DNA from: Actinomycetes bacterium
Lineage (GTDB): Bacteria > Actinomycetota > Actinomycetes > Streptosporangiales > Streptosporangiaceae
NCBI GenBank assembly: GCA_025964635.1
Contig: JAOPYP010000590.1
Location: 1-29,444 of the forward strand
Direction: 5' to 3'
DNA length: 29,444 bases
Below the pieces are notes generated by a model that saw only the letters and a program-made list of their open reading frames with translations, was not told the DNA's origin and ran no database searches. Each line of letters begins with the position of its first letter. The first letter of the stretch is position 1. Both the position numbers and the translations under genes were made by a program. Shown one piece after another: positions 23,143 through 29,444 of the stretch.

Positions 23143-23691
23143 GTGGACTTCTTGTGCTACCACCGTGACCGACCCGGCTCGATGGCACTCCGGGAGGAGC
23201 TGCAAGAGCTGCATTGGTCCTACATGGACGGATACGCGGCGGAGATGGTCGCTCGGGGCCCGACCCTCACCGACGATGGCGAAACGGCTACGGGCAGCGT
23301 GCACATTGTCGGGCTTTCCGGCCCGTCCGCCGCGCGGGCGTTTGCCTTCGACGAGCCCAACTATCAGGCCGGGGTGTACCGCGACGTTCTGCTGCGGCGA
23401 TGGCACAACGGCCTTGGACGCACGATGTGGGACTTCCCTGGCGGCCGCGAAGGCGGGAATCGGTACCTCGTGCTGGGCTTCGGTGCTGGACCGGGGGTCG
23501 ACCTCGACCCGCCGCCCGACCGCAACGATCTGATCGCGTATGGTCCGTTGCTCTCCGACGCCGCTGACACCTGGCTGGGAACCGCAGCACTGGTTCGCTC
23601 ACCCGATCCTCGGAGCGCGCGTGCTCTTCTGACGCACGAGCGGTACGTCGACATCGAGGTCCACAATTGGCAGTTCGGCGGGCGGCCATAG
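23143..23691 (+). CDS. tandem YciI-domain protein
   Basis: A 182-residue protein (191 if an upstream GTG at 23116 is used). The first half is a YciI/DGPF-type ferredoxin-like domain: VDFLCYHRDRPGSMALREEL, then GYAAEMVARGPTLTDDG with GSVHIVGLSGPSAARAFAFD. The His of CYHRD and the Asp of TDDG match conserved positions. The second half (RNDLIAYGPLLSDAADTWLG, TAALVRSPDPRSARALLTHE, and VDIEVHNWQFGGRP) has the same order of elements and looks like a second, diverged copy. YciI domains often occur as homodimers, so the fusion may form the dimer in one chain. The function is unknown. There is no clear ribosome site at either start. Confidence 0.75.
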   Translation: MDFLCYHRDRPGSMALREELQELHWSYMDGYAAEMVARGPTLTDDGETATGSVHIVGLSGPSAARAFAFDEPNYQAGVYRDVLLRRWHNGLGRTMWDFPGGREGGNRYLVLGFGAGPGVDLDPPPDRNDLIAYGPLLSDAADTWLGTAALVRSPDPRSARALLTHERYVDIEVHNWQFGGRP

Positions 23692-23775
23692 CGCGGCGGC
23701 GCGGCCTCACCTAGTCATCCGGTCATGCAGCTGGTCGGATTCTCGTCCCGGTCCGGCTGGTTCCCTGACGGCGGC

Positions 23776-24305
23776 CTACAAGGTGGATGAGCGGCGGGCG
23801 AACCAGACCTCCTCAGCTGGCCAGCGTCTGGCCCACTCGTCGGGAAGCTCGGGGAAGTCGTGGTTGGCAGCGCCGGGCGGCACCTGAACCTCGATCAGGT
23901 CCTCTATCATCAGGCCGCACGTGGCCAGGAGCCGGATCCATTCCCCGTGCGGCAGCGTGAACAGCTGGTACTCGCTGCCTGACGTGCCACGCTGGACTAT
24001 GCGGTGCAGCCCGAACAGGTCACGTACCAGCCGGCCGGTGGCCGGACCCTGCTCCGGGATACACATGCGCGCCAGCACGCACTGGGCCATGAACACCAGC
24101 CGGCCACCAGGTCGCAGCAGCCGGGCCGCTTCGGGGACCCACCGGTACGGATCGCATCAGACCGACGCACCGTACTCGCTGATCACCAGGCCGGCGCAGC
24201 CGGTATCCAGCGGCACCCGCTCGGCATCAGCCTGAACCAGCGGAAAGCGTAGCCCGAACTCGGCCTGCAGGCGCTGTGCGACGGCCAGCTGCTTCCCAAT
24301 GGCCC
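23776..24305 (-). pseudogene. SAM-dependent methyltransferase, truncated with nonsense codon
   Basis: On the minus strand a class I methyltransferase can be read from about 24305: KQLAVAQRLQAEFGLRFPLV, QADAERVPLDTGCAGLVIS, and EYGASV followed by TGA at 24159-24157. The same frame continues CDPYRWVPEAARLLRPGGRL and VFMAQCVLARM through to the stop at 23776, ending PDEWARRWPAEEVWFARR. Relatives have Trp where the TGA lies (SxWCDPYRW), so TGG to TGA is the simplest change. The N-terminal SAM glycine loop is missing upstream, where the sequence runs into the end of the aldo/keto reductase gene. The downstream part alone has an ATG at 24096 but could not bind SAM. Confidence 0.8.
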
Positions 24306-24387
24306 CCTCGGGTCGCCCTCATCTGCCGCTCTTGGCGCGGCTTGCTCGCCGGATTTGCCCCGCGGCCGTTTTGTCTGGGCGTCCCTG

Positions 24388-25395
24388 CTACCAGGCGTAG
24401 TTCTCCGGGGCTGGCCGGTAGCCGGGGAAGATGCTGTCGAGGCGTTCCAGCACCTTGTCATCGAGCTTGAGCGACACCGCGCGCTGTGCATCCTCGAGCT
24501 GCCCGGCGGTACGCGGGCCGATGATCGGCCCGGTTACGCCGTCCTGGTGCAGCAGCCAGGCGAGCGCGACACTGCCCGGCTCCTCGCCGATCTCATCGCA
24601 CAGGTTCTCGTATGCCTCGATCTGCTCGCGGCTGCGCTCGACGGTCTCCTGGGCCCGGCTCGACAGGCGGCGGCGCCCTTCGCGCTCCTTCTTGAGCACT
24701 CCGCCGAGCAGGCCGCCCTGCAGCGGGGACCAGGGGATGACGCCGACGCCATAGGAGATCGCCGCGGGCAGGACCTCAAGCTCAATGTCGCGGGTCATCA
24801 AGTTGTAAATGGACTGCTCGCTGACCAGGCCGAAGAAGTCACGTGCCGCCGCGGCGTCGTTGGCCTGCGCGATATGCCAGCCCGCGAAGTTGGACGATCC
24901 GGCATAAAGGATCTTGCCCTGAGCGACCAGGACCTCCATCGCCTGCCAGATCTCGTCCCACGGCGTATCCCTGTCGACGTGATGCATCTGGTACAGGTCG
25001 ATGTAGTCAGTCCGCAGGCGCCGCAGCGAAGCGTCGCACGCGCGCCGGATGTTGAGCGCGGAAAGCCTGTCCTCATTGGGCCAGTCACCCATCGCCCCGT
25101 ACAGCTTGGTAGCCAGCACGGTGCGCTCGCGGCGCCGGCTGCCAGACGCGAACCAGTCGCCGATGATCTCTTCGGTCCAGCCCGGATGCGACTGGTCGTT
25201 GTTCGCGACCTGGCCAGGCGGGCTGAACGCGCCGCCGTAGCGGTTCGCGGTGTCGAAAAAGTTGATGCCAAGGTCGTGCGTCCGGTCCATGATCGCGTGC
25301 GCGTCCGCGGGCGGGGTCAGGGGACCGAAGTTCATCGTGCCCAGGCACAGGCGGCTGACGCGGAGACCGGAACGGCCAAGATGGGCATAATCCAT
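24388..25395 (-). CDS. aldo/keto reductase
   Basis: A 335-residue NADPH-dependent (beta/alpha)8 aldo/keto reductase. The catalytic tetrad is visible: Asp48 and Tyr53 in FFDTANRYGG, Lys97 in LATKLYG, and His in YIDLYQMHHVD near residue 138. The cofactor region has GVIPWSPLQGGLLGG and IIGPRTAGQLEDA. The start at 25395 follows GAAAGG at ten bases. It carries the signature of the general stress or Tas-like AKRs that act on aldehydes and ketones. The substrate is unknown. It is read towards the methyltransferase pseudogene and shares no visible operon with the HTH gene behind it. Confidence 0.92.
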   Translation of the reverse strand: MDYAHLGRSGLRVSRLCLGTMNFGPLTPPADAHAIMDRTHDLGINFFDTANRYGGAFSPPGQVANNDQSHPGWTEEIIGDWFASGSRRRERTVLATKLYGAMGDWPNEDRLSALNIRRACDASLRRLRTDYIDLYQMHHVDRDTPWDEIWQAMEVLVAQGKILYAGSSNFAGWHIAQANDAAAARDFFGLVSEQSIYNLMTRDIELEVLPAAISYGVGVIPWSPLQGGLLGGVLKKEREGRRRLSSRAQETVERSREQIEAYENLCDEIGEEPGSVALAWLLHQDGVTGPIIGPRTAGQLEDAQRAVSLKLDDKVLERLDSIFPGYRPAPENYAW

Positions 25396-25525
25396 GCTGC
25401 CAGCCTTTCATGCCCGCGGCTGCGCGCCGGCCGGGAACGGGACGGCCGTCAGCGCTGCCGGGCTGCGGGGTGATGAGCTTGCCGGGTGGGGACCCGGTGC
25501 CGGCGCCGGCGGTGCCATTCCCCGG

Positions 25526-25834
25526 TCAAGGCGACCGAAATTGTGCGGTCGCTTCATCGTCGGCGCCGGTCAGGAGGGCCAGGATCTCGCCGATGGTGCG
25601 TTTCCGGCTGTCGGTCTCGGGGAGCGGCAGGTGGGCCTGGATCTGGTAGCGATTGCGGCGGCCGTCCTTGTGCTTGACGATGTACCCGGCCTCGGTGAGA
25701 TCGGTGACGATGCCGTAGGCGGTGCGCTCGGTGACGCCCGTCCTGGCCGCGATGTCGCGCAGCCGTACGTCCGGGTCGTGGGCGATGCACAGCAGCACCC
25801 GGGCGTGGTTGGTCAGGAAGCTCCAGTCCGCCAT
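25526..25834 (-). CDS. winged-helix (MarR/ArsR-like) regulator
   Basis: A 102-residue regulator made almost entirely of a winged helix: LTNHARVLLCIAHDPDVRLR, DIAARTGVTERTAYGIVTDL and TEAGYIVKHKDGRRNRYQI, the last being the wing. The C-terminal part (ETDSRKRTIGEILALLTG) is a short helix likely used for dimerisation. No cysteines or metal ligands suggest a sensor. An AT-rich palindrome starts 15 bases upstream of its start codon, so it probably represses itself and perhaps the divergent DUF4389 gene. It is read away from that gene with 164 bases between. Confidence 0.85.
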   Translation of the reverse strand: MADWSFLTNHARVLLCIAHDPDVRLRDIAARTGVTERTAYGIVTDLTEAGYIVKHKDGRRNRYQIQAHLPLPETDSRKRTIGEILALLTGADDEATAQFRSP

Positions 25835-25848
25835 GCCCGCAAGTTACC

Positions 25849-25872
25849 ATAGATTCAATTCTAGAAATCTAT
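25849..25872. promoter_or_regulatory. AT-rich palindrome, candidate operator of the winged-helix gene
   Basis: ATAGATT-N10-AATCTAT with an inner TTCTAGAA. It stands out by AT content in high-GC DNA and lies between the winged-helix gene and the divergent DUF4389 gene, where it could overlap promoters of both. Confidence 0.5.
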
Positions 25873-25998
25873 TGCTAGTTTCTGGCTGCGGACGTAGCGT
25901 GAAGGCGACCCTACGGGGCCGGTGATCCGCCCCGGCTGGTGCCCATCGTGTGCCGGTGTCATGGATGTGGCGTCCGCATGCACAACGAGGAGGAAACC

Positions 25999-26736
25999 AT
26001 GGACCACAGCTACCCCGTGCAGGTGCGAGCGCGCCTGGATGAGCCGTTGAGCCGCTGGCTGTGGCTGGTCAAGTGGCTGCTGGCGATCCCGCACTACATC
26101 GTGCTGTTCTTTTTGTGGATCGCGTTCGCCGTCGTCACCGTCATCGCATTCTTCGCAATCTTGTTCACCGGCCGCTACCCCCGCCCGCTGTTCAGCTTCA
26201 ATCTGGGGGTGCTGCGCTGGTCGTGGCGGGTCGCCTACTACACCTACAGCGCCCTGGGGACCGACCGCTATCCGCCGTTCAGCCTGGACGAGGAGCCGGA
26301 CTACCCCGCGACGCTGGACATCTCCTACCCCGAGCGGCTCTCCCGTGGCCTGGTCCTGGTCAAGTGGTGGCTGCTGGCGATCCCGCAGTACGCCATCGTC
26401 GCCGTGTTCGCCGGCGGCGCCGCCTACACCGCGACCGGCGCCTCGGGGCAAACGTGGCAGGCCGATACCCTCTCCGGCGGCCTGATCGGGCTGCTGGTGT
26501 TCTTCGCGGCGATCACGCTGCTGTTCGCAGGCCGTTACCCGCGAGGGCTGTATGACTTCGTCGTCGGCATGAATCGCTGGGTGCTGCGGGTCGTCGCCTA
26601 CGCCGCTCTGATGACCGACGCCTACCCGCCGTTCCGGCTGGACCAGGGCGAAGGCGGCCTGCCCGCCCCCGCACCCGATGACCTCGCGCCAGCGTCGGCC
26701 GCTTCGGCCCCGGCTCCTGCCGCACTGGTCAGCTGA
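25999..26736 (+). CDS. DUF4389 membrane protein, tandem domains
   Basis: A 245-residue membrane protein with two similar DUF4389 halves. Each contains an amphipathic lead (PLSRWLWLVKWLLAIPHYIV; RLSRGLVLVKWWLLAIPQYA), a transmembrane helix, a FTGRYPRPLFSF or FAGRYPRGLYDFVVG motif, and a segment ending in YPPFSLDEEPDYP or YPPFRLDQGEGG. Four hydrophobic segments are visible. The C-terminus is a Pro/Ala-rich tail. The ATG at 25999 has GAGGAGGA six bases upstream. The domain's function is not established; the family is common in actinobacteria. It is read divergently from the winged-helix gene, whose product may regulate it. Confidence 0.9.
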   Translation: MDHSYPVQVRARLDEPLSRWLWLVKWLLAIPHYIVLFFLWIAFAVVTVIAFFAILFTGRYPRPLFSFNLGVLRWSWRVAYYTYSALGTDRYPPFSLDEEPDYPATLDISYPERLSRGLVLVKWWLLAIPQYAIVAVFAGGAAYTATGASGQTWQADTLSGGLIGLLVFFAAITLLFAGRYPRGLYDFVVGMNRWVLRVVAYAALMTDAYPPFRLDQGEGGLPAPAPDDLAPASAASAPAPAALVS

Positions 26737-26757
26737 AGACCCTGACCGCGGCGGGCT

Positions 26758-26807
26758 GCTTACCACCGTGCACCGGCACAGCGGTAAGCGGAGGAGGCAA
26801 CGCCTCC
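26758..26807 (+). other. two adjacent hairpins ahead of the MDR gene
   Basis: GCTTACC (26758-26764) pairs with GGTAAGC (26783-26789), with a further GTGC/GCAC pair inside. GGAGGC (26793-26798) pairs with GCCTCC (26802-26807) over a three-base loop. Both lie in the short gap after the DUF4389 gene. They could be a terminator without a T-tract or a leader structure; no further evidence is visible. Confidence 0.35.
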
Positions 26808-26837
26808 CTGACCATGGAACCGACACAGGGGACGATC

Positions 26838-27905
26838 ATGAAGGCAGCGGCAGGCGCGGTCGGCCAGGCCGCGGCGCCCGGCGATACCGGCGGCGGAACC
26901 TCGCCGGTATCGCGACGGCAGACGATGCGGGCGATCGTGCAGGCCGGGTACGGCGGTTCCGCCGACGTCTTTCATCCGGAGGAGATCGGCCGGCCAGCGG
27001 CCGCTGACGGCGAGGTTCTCCTCCGGGTCCATGCCGCCGGGCTCGACCGGGGCACCTGGCACCTGATGGCGGGCCAGCCGTACGCCATCCGCCTGGCCGC
27101 GGGCCTGCGCGCCCCAAAGAACCCGGTGCCCGGCCTGGACGTGGCCGGCACGGTCGTGGCGGGCGGCGCCGATGCCACCGGGTTCGCGGTCGGCGAGGAG
27201 GTATTCGGCATCGGCCAGGGTTCGTTCGCCGAGTACGCGCGCGCCCGCCAGGACAAGCTCGCCCGCAAACCGGCCAGCCTCACCTTCGGCCAGGCCGCGG
27301 CCGTCGCGGTCTCCGGGCTGACCGCCCTGCAGGGCCTGCGTGACGCCGGGCGCCTCCAGCCCGGACAGCACGTGCTGATCACCGGCGCGTCCGGCGGCGT
27401 CGGCACCTACGCCGTGCAGCTCGCCAAGGCCCTCGGAGCGCAGGTCACCGGCGTCTGCAGCACGGCCAAGACCGATCTGGTCACCTCGATCGGCGCCGAC
27501 CACGTCCTGGACTACACCCGCGATGACTTCGCGGACGGGTCCCAGCGCTACGACCTCATCCTGGACATCGCCGGCAACTCGCCGCTGGCCCGGCTGCGGC
27601 GCGCGCTGACCCCGGCCGGGACGCTGGTCCTCGCCGGCGGCGAAGACGGCGGCCGCTGGACCGGCATGGGCCGCCAGCTGCGGGCCCTGGCCCGCTCACC
27701 GTTCACCCGCCAGCGGCTCACCATGCTCATCTCCCGGCAGCGCCGCGCCGACCTGGAAACCCTCGCCCAGTTCATCGAAGCCGGCCAGCTCACTCCGGTC
27801 ATCGGCAAGACCTACCCGCTGCGCCAGGCACCCGACGCCATGCGCGACCTCCAAGCCGGGCACGCCCGGGGGAAGCTCGTTCTCACGATGACAGATGCCG
27901 GATGA
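26838..27905 (+). CDS. MDR-family NAD(P)H oxidoreductase (quinone reductase-like)
   Basis: A 355-residue medium-chain dehydrogenase/reductase without zinc ligands. After a Gly/Ala-rich lead, the N-terminal catalytic domain has VLLRVHAAGLDRGTWHLMAG and VPGLDVAGTVVAGG. The Rossmann domain has the loop VLITGASGGVGTYAVQLAKA and VLDYTRDDF, and the C-terminus ARGKLVLTM closes the fold. This set is typical of NADPH:quinone reductase-like or alcohol dehydrogenase-like MDR proteins. The ATG at 26838 follows GGGGA at six bases; starts at 26814 and 26925 are also open. A start at 26925 would remove the unusual Gly/Ala-rich lead. It follows the DUF4389 gene after about 100 bases. Confidence 0.88.
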   Translation: MKAAAGAVGQAAAPGDTGGGTSPVSRRQTMRAIVQAGYGGSADVFHPEEIGRPAAADGEVLLRVHAAGLDRGTWHLMAGQPYAIRLAAGLRAPKNPVPGLDVAGTVVAGGADATGFAVGEEVFGIGQGSFAEYARARQDKLARKPASLTFGQAAAVAVSGLTALQGLRDAGRLQPGQHVLITGASGGVGTYAVQLAKALGAQVTGVCSTAKTDLVTSIGADHVLDYTRDDFADGSQRYDLILDIAGNSPLARLRRALTPAGTLVLAGGEDGGRWTGMGRQLRALARSPFTRQRLTMLISRQRRADLETLAQFIEAGQLTPVIGKTYPLRQAPDAMRDLQAGHARGKLVLTMTDAG

Positions 27906-28143
27906 GCCGCCGCGAGCTCCTGGCCGGCGTGGCCTCCGACATGCCAAGCGAACGCGCAAAGCGCCTGATCCATTGCGTTAACCAGCCGCAACTCTGTCCG
28001 TCCACGGAGTCAGACCATGATCAGTCGGCAAACTCATCGCCGATACCCAACCCGGCTGCCATTGACCTGACCGACGCGCGGAACGCGGCAGATCCGGAAG
28101 TTAGGCCAGGCAGCATCAATGCATACTTATGCGAGCTTCTAGC
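27906..28143. other. gap between convergent genes
   Basis: No gene is seen. A frame whose ATG overlaps the MDR stop (27902-28147) reads as low-complexity sequence with no domain. No strong terminator hairpin is obvious. Confidence 0.4.
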
Positions 28144-29118
28144 CTAGGCGCTTTTCCGGAGGGTCCAGCCGTCCATGCCCATCCAAGCGCCGGAGAAGTC
28201 GAGCCTGCCACCGAGTTGATCGTGAGGGGTGCTGGCCAGCCGCGGGCCGTTAAGTTCGATCCAGTCGCCGCAGGGCCGCATGCGGGCCAGGCCGGGGCCT
28301 ATGTTCTCCAGGGTGATGCCGCCGAGGGCGGTGATCTGAGTGGTCGAGCCGAAGCCTTGATCCAAGGTGGCGTCTGGGCCGAACGTGTCTGCGCCGACCC
28401 CGATGGCGCCGTGATCCCATAGCCACTTGGTGGATGCAGCGCTGAAGCCGGGGACGTCGTCGTAGTAGTCGTTGTAACGGCCCGGGACCCGCTGATTGCC
28501 TAGATGGTAGAAGCTGGATAGTCCGGTGTAGAGCACGACGTAGGAGTCTCGCGGGATCGCGCCGCATCCGGTGCGCTGCAGCCAGTTCTGGATGTAGCTG
28601 GCGGTGATGAAGAAGTCGCCGTGGCCGTGGCGGGCCAGGATCAGCGGTTTGACGTTGATCACTATCAGCGGGCGCAGCCCGAAGAATTTCTCGGGCAGGC
28701 GGTCAAGGCATGGTTTGTTCTCGTGGAAGTGGCACGGAGCTAAGATGTGCGTGCCTGTGTGGGTGCCCAACGACTGGATCTGCTCAAGCGTGTAGCCCGA
28801 TCCGTGGTGGCAGCGTGGCACACTGGGATGGGCGTTGACGCAGTTCCAGAGTTGCCATTTGAACTTGGGGTCTCCGGGGAAGATAGGTGCGTTGTCGCTC
28901 AAGGGCTGGCCCAGGAAAACCTGCAGGGAACGGGCGGGATCCCGCGGATCGACCTGGGTATAGCCGCGTGGGATGCCACTTGCAGCCGCACGCGTCTGGT
29001 CTCCCGCGCTCGCGCCCCCAGCCGAGCTCATGCCAAAGATGAAGCCTGCGATCAGGGCAAGAGCAACGGCAATGAGGGTCGGCGCGCCCATCTTCCCATG
29101 CCACCAGGTGCGCTGCAT
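28144..29118 (-). CDS. exported cyclase-family (kynurenine formamidase-like) hydrolase
   Basis: A 324-residue protein. A basic start and hydrophobic stretch (residues 11-37) followed by a Gly/Ser/Ala region form a signal peptide, so the enzyme acts outside the membrane or as an anchored protein. The rest is the cyclase/formamidase fold (PF04199): LGQPLSDNAPIFPGDPKFK, the metal motif H120-TGT-H124-I-L126-AP-C-H130 with FHEN after it, YIQNWLQRTGCGAIPRDSYV, WLWDHGAIGVGADTFGPDA, and ITLENIGPGLARM. In the canonical motif HxGTHxDxPxH the Asp is a metal ligand; here it is Leu126, encoded by the rare codon TTA at 28743-28741. The ribosome site AAAGGAGG is excellent and fixes the start. An AT-rich upstream region (29140-29180) may be the promoter. 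Confidence 0.85.
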   Translation of the reverse strand: MQRTWWHGKMGAPTLIAVALALIAGFIFGMSSAGGASAGDQTRAAASGIPRGYTQVDPRDPARSLQVFLGQPLSDNAPIFPGDPKFKWQLWNCVNAHPSVPRCHHGSGYTLEQIQSLGTHTGTHILAPCHFHENKPCLDRLPEKFFGLRPLIVINVKPLILARHGHGDFFITASYIQNWLQRTGCGAIPRDSYVVLYTGLSSFYHLGNQRVPGRYNDYYDDVPGFSAASTKWLWDHGAIGVGADTFGPDATLDQGFGSTTQITALGGITLENIGPGLARMRPCGDWIELNGPRLASTPHDQLGGRLDFSGAWMGMDGWTLRKSA

Positions 29119-29444
29119 AGCGGCCTCCTTTACAGGCCCCGAAAATCAAAATAGCTTGAACTTTAGAAAATAGAATCACTCAGGCAACCCGGCAAAGTCG
29201 CAGGTGCCATTCTGGAAATTGCCACAGAGGGTTTGCCCAGCTGAAGGCGATTGCCGAAAGCCAGCTACCAACGGCAGCCGGGTTCCATACTGCACCCAGG
29301 GCCGTATCCGCTCAAGCCCACGCACATGGTTGGGCAGCTGTCGCACGGGACGCAGCCTCGGGGAGTGGCCGAGAGCCTTCGCGTCAGCCGGATCCGATGC
29401 AACCGCCTCGGCGCGGCCACCTCATGGCTGACTGCGCAGGACGC
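29119..29444. other. right-end stretch without a gene
   Basis: Bases 29140-29180 are AT-rich and probably carry the promoter of the cyclase gene, but no clear -35/-10 pair can be named. From 29181 to the right edge I see no gene, RNA or repeat that can be supported. Confidence 0.4.

Noticed and set aside
27902..28147. 81-residue frame coupled by ATGA to the MDR gene
   Set aside because: The overlap is attractive, but the sequence lacks any hydrophobic core pattern or recognisable domain and the composition is unlike neighbouring genes.
1..29444. CRISPR array, ribosomal RNA, intact prophage or complete insertion sequence
   Set aside because: No regularly spaced repeats, no rRNA-like sequence, and no intact transposase or integrase gene were seen.

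Overview
The window comes from a high-GC actinomycete. GC is high throughout, strong GGAGG ribosome sites and GTG starts are common, and the gene content fits: a DUF3048 lipoprotein, an NDH-2 dehydrogenase, IclR, TetR and LuxR regulators, and a phthalate-type ring-hydroxylating dioxygenase operon of the Rhodococcus/Arthrobacter/Terrabacter kind. About 21 genes look intact. At least five loci are broken or are remnants, and there are several long stretches without genes.

Left part (1-4980). The start of a VOC-family gene runs off the left edge. It is followed by a second VOC protein, a small hypothetical protein, a questin-oxidase-like gene behind a SoxR/MerR-type promoter, and a DUF3048 lipoprotein read divergently from it. 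Next come about 1 kb without a gene, then a 42-base 3' half of tRNA-Ala(GGC) on the minus strand with a terminator-like hairpin behind it. This remnant has the form of an integration scar (att site). Its polarity suggests that DNA to its right arrived as an integrated element.

Middle part (4987-22048). An NDH-2 gene, a LuxR C-terminal remnant and a formylglycine-type sulfatase precede the most coherent part of the window, two divergent catabolic operons. The minus-strand operon (15720 to 9073) encodes HyuA, HyuB, a small zinc-ribbon subunit like the acetone/acetophenone carboxylase gamma subunit, an SDR alcohol dehydrogenase and an aldehyde dehydrogenase. The plus-strand operon (15905 to 22048) encodes the dioxygenase alpha and beta subunits, a 104-residue protein of unknown function, a cis-dihydrodiol dehydrogenase, a [3Fe-4S]-type ferredoxin, a ferredoxin reductase, a class II aldolase-fold decarboxylase and an IclR regulator. 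Apart from the extra small protein this is the gene order of phthalate 3,4-dioxygenase (pad/pht) operons. An inverted repeat TCTG-N5-CAGA occurs twice in the divergent promoter region and once before the IclR gene, so one IclR protein probably controls both operons and itself. The inferred flow is: a ketone or related carbonyl compound is activated by ATP-dependent carboxylation on one arm, and an aromatic (di)carboxylate is dihydroxylated, rearomatised and decarboxylated on the other. No ring-cleavage gene lies in the window.

Right part (22040-29444). A TetR C-terminal stub, a frameshifted IS110-family transposase end and a frameshifted transposase-like HTH mark an insertion hotspot. Then come a tandem YciI-domain protein, a methyltransferase pseudogene (5' truncation plus a nonsense codon), an aldo/keto reductase, a winged-helix regulator with an AT-rich palindrome at its start, a tandem DUF4389 membrane protein, an MDR-type oxidoreductase, and an exported cyclase-family hydrolase whose metal motif lacks its usual aspartate. 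The last ~265 bases show no gene.
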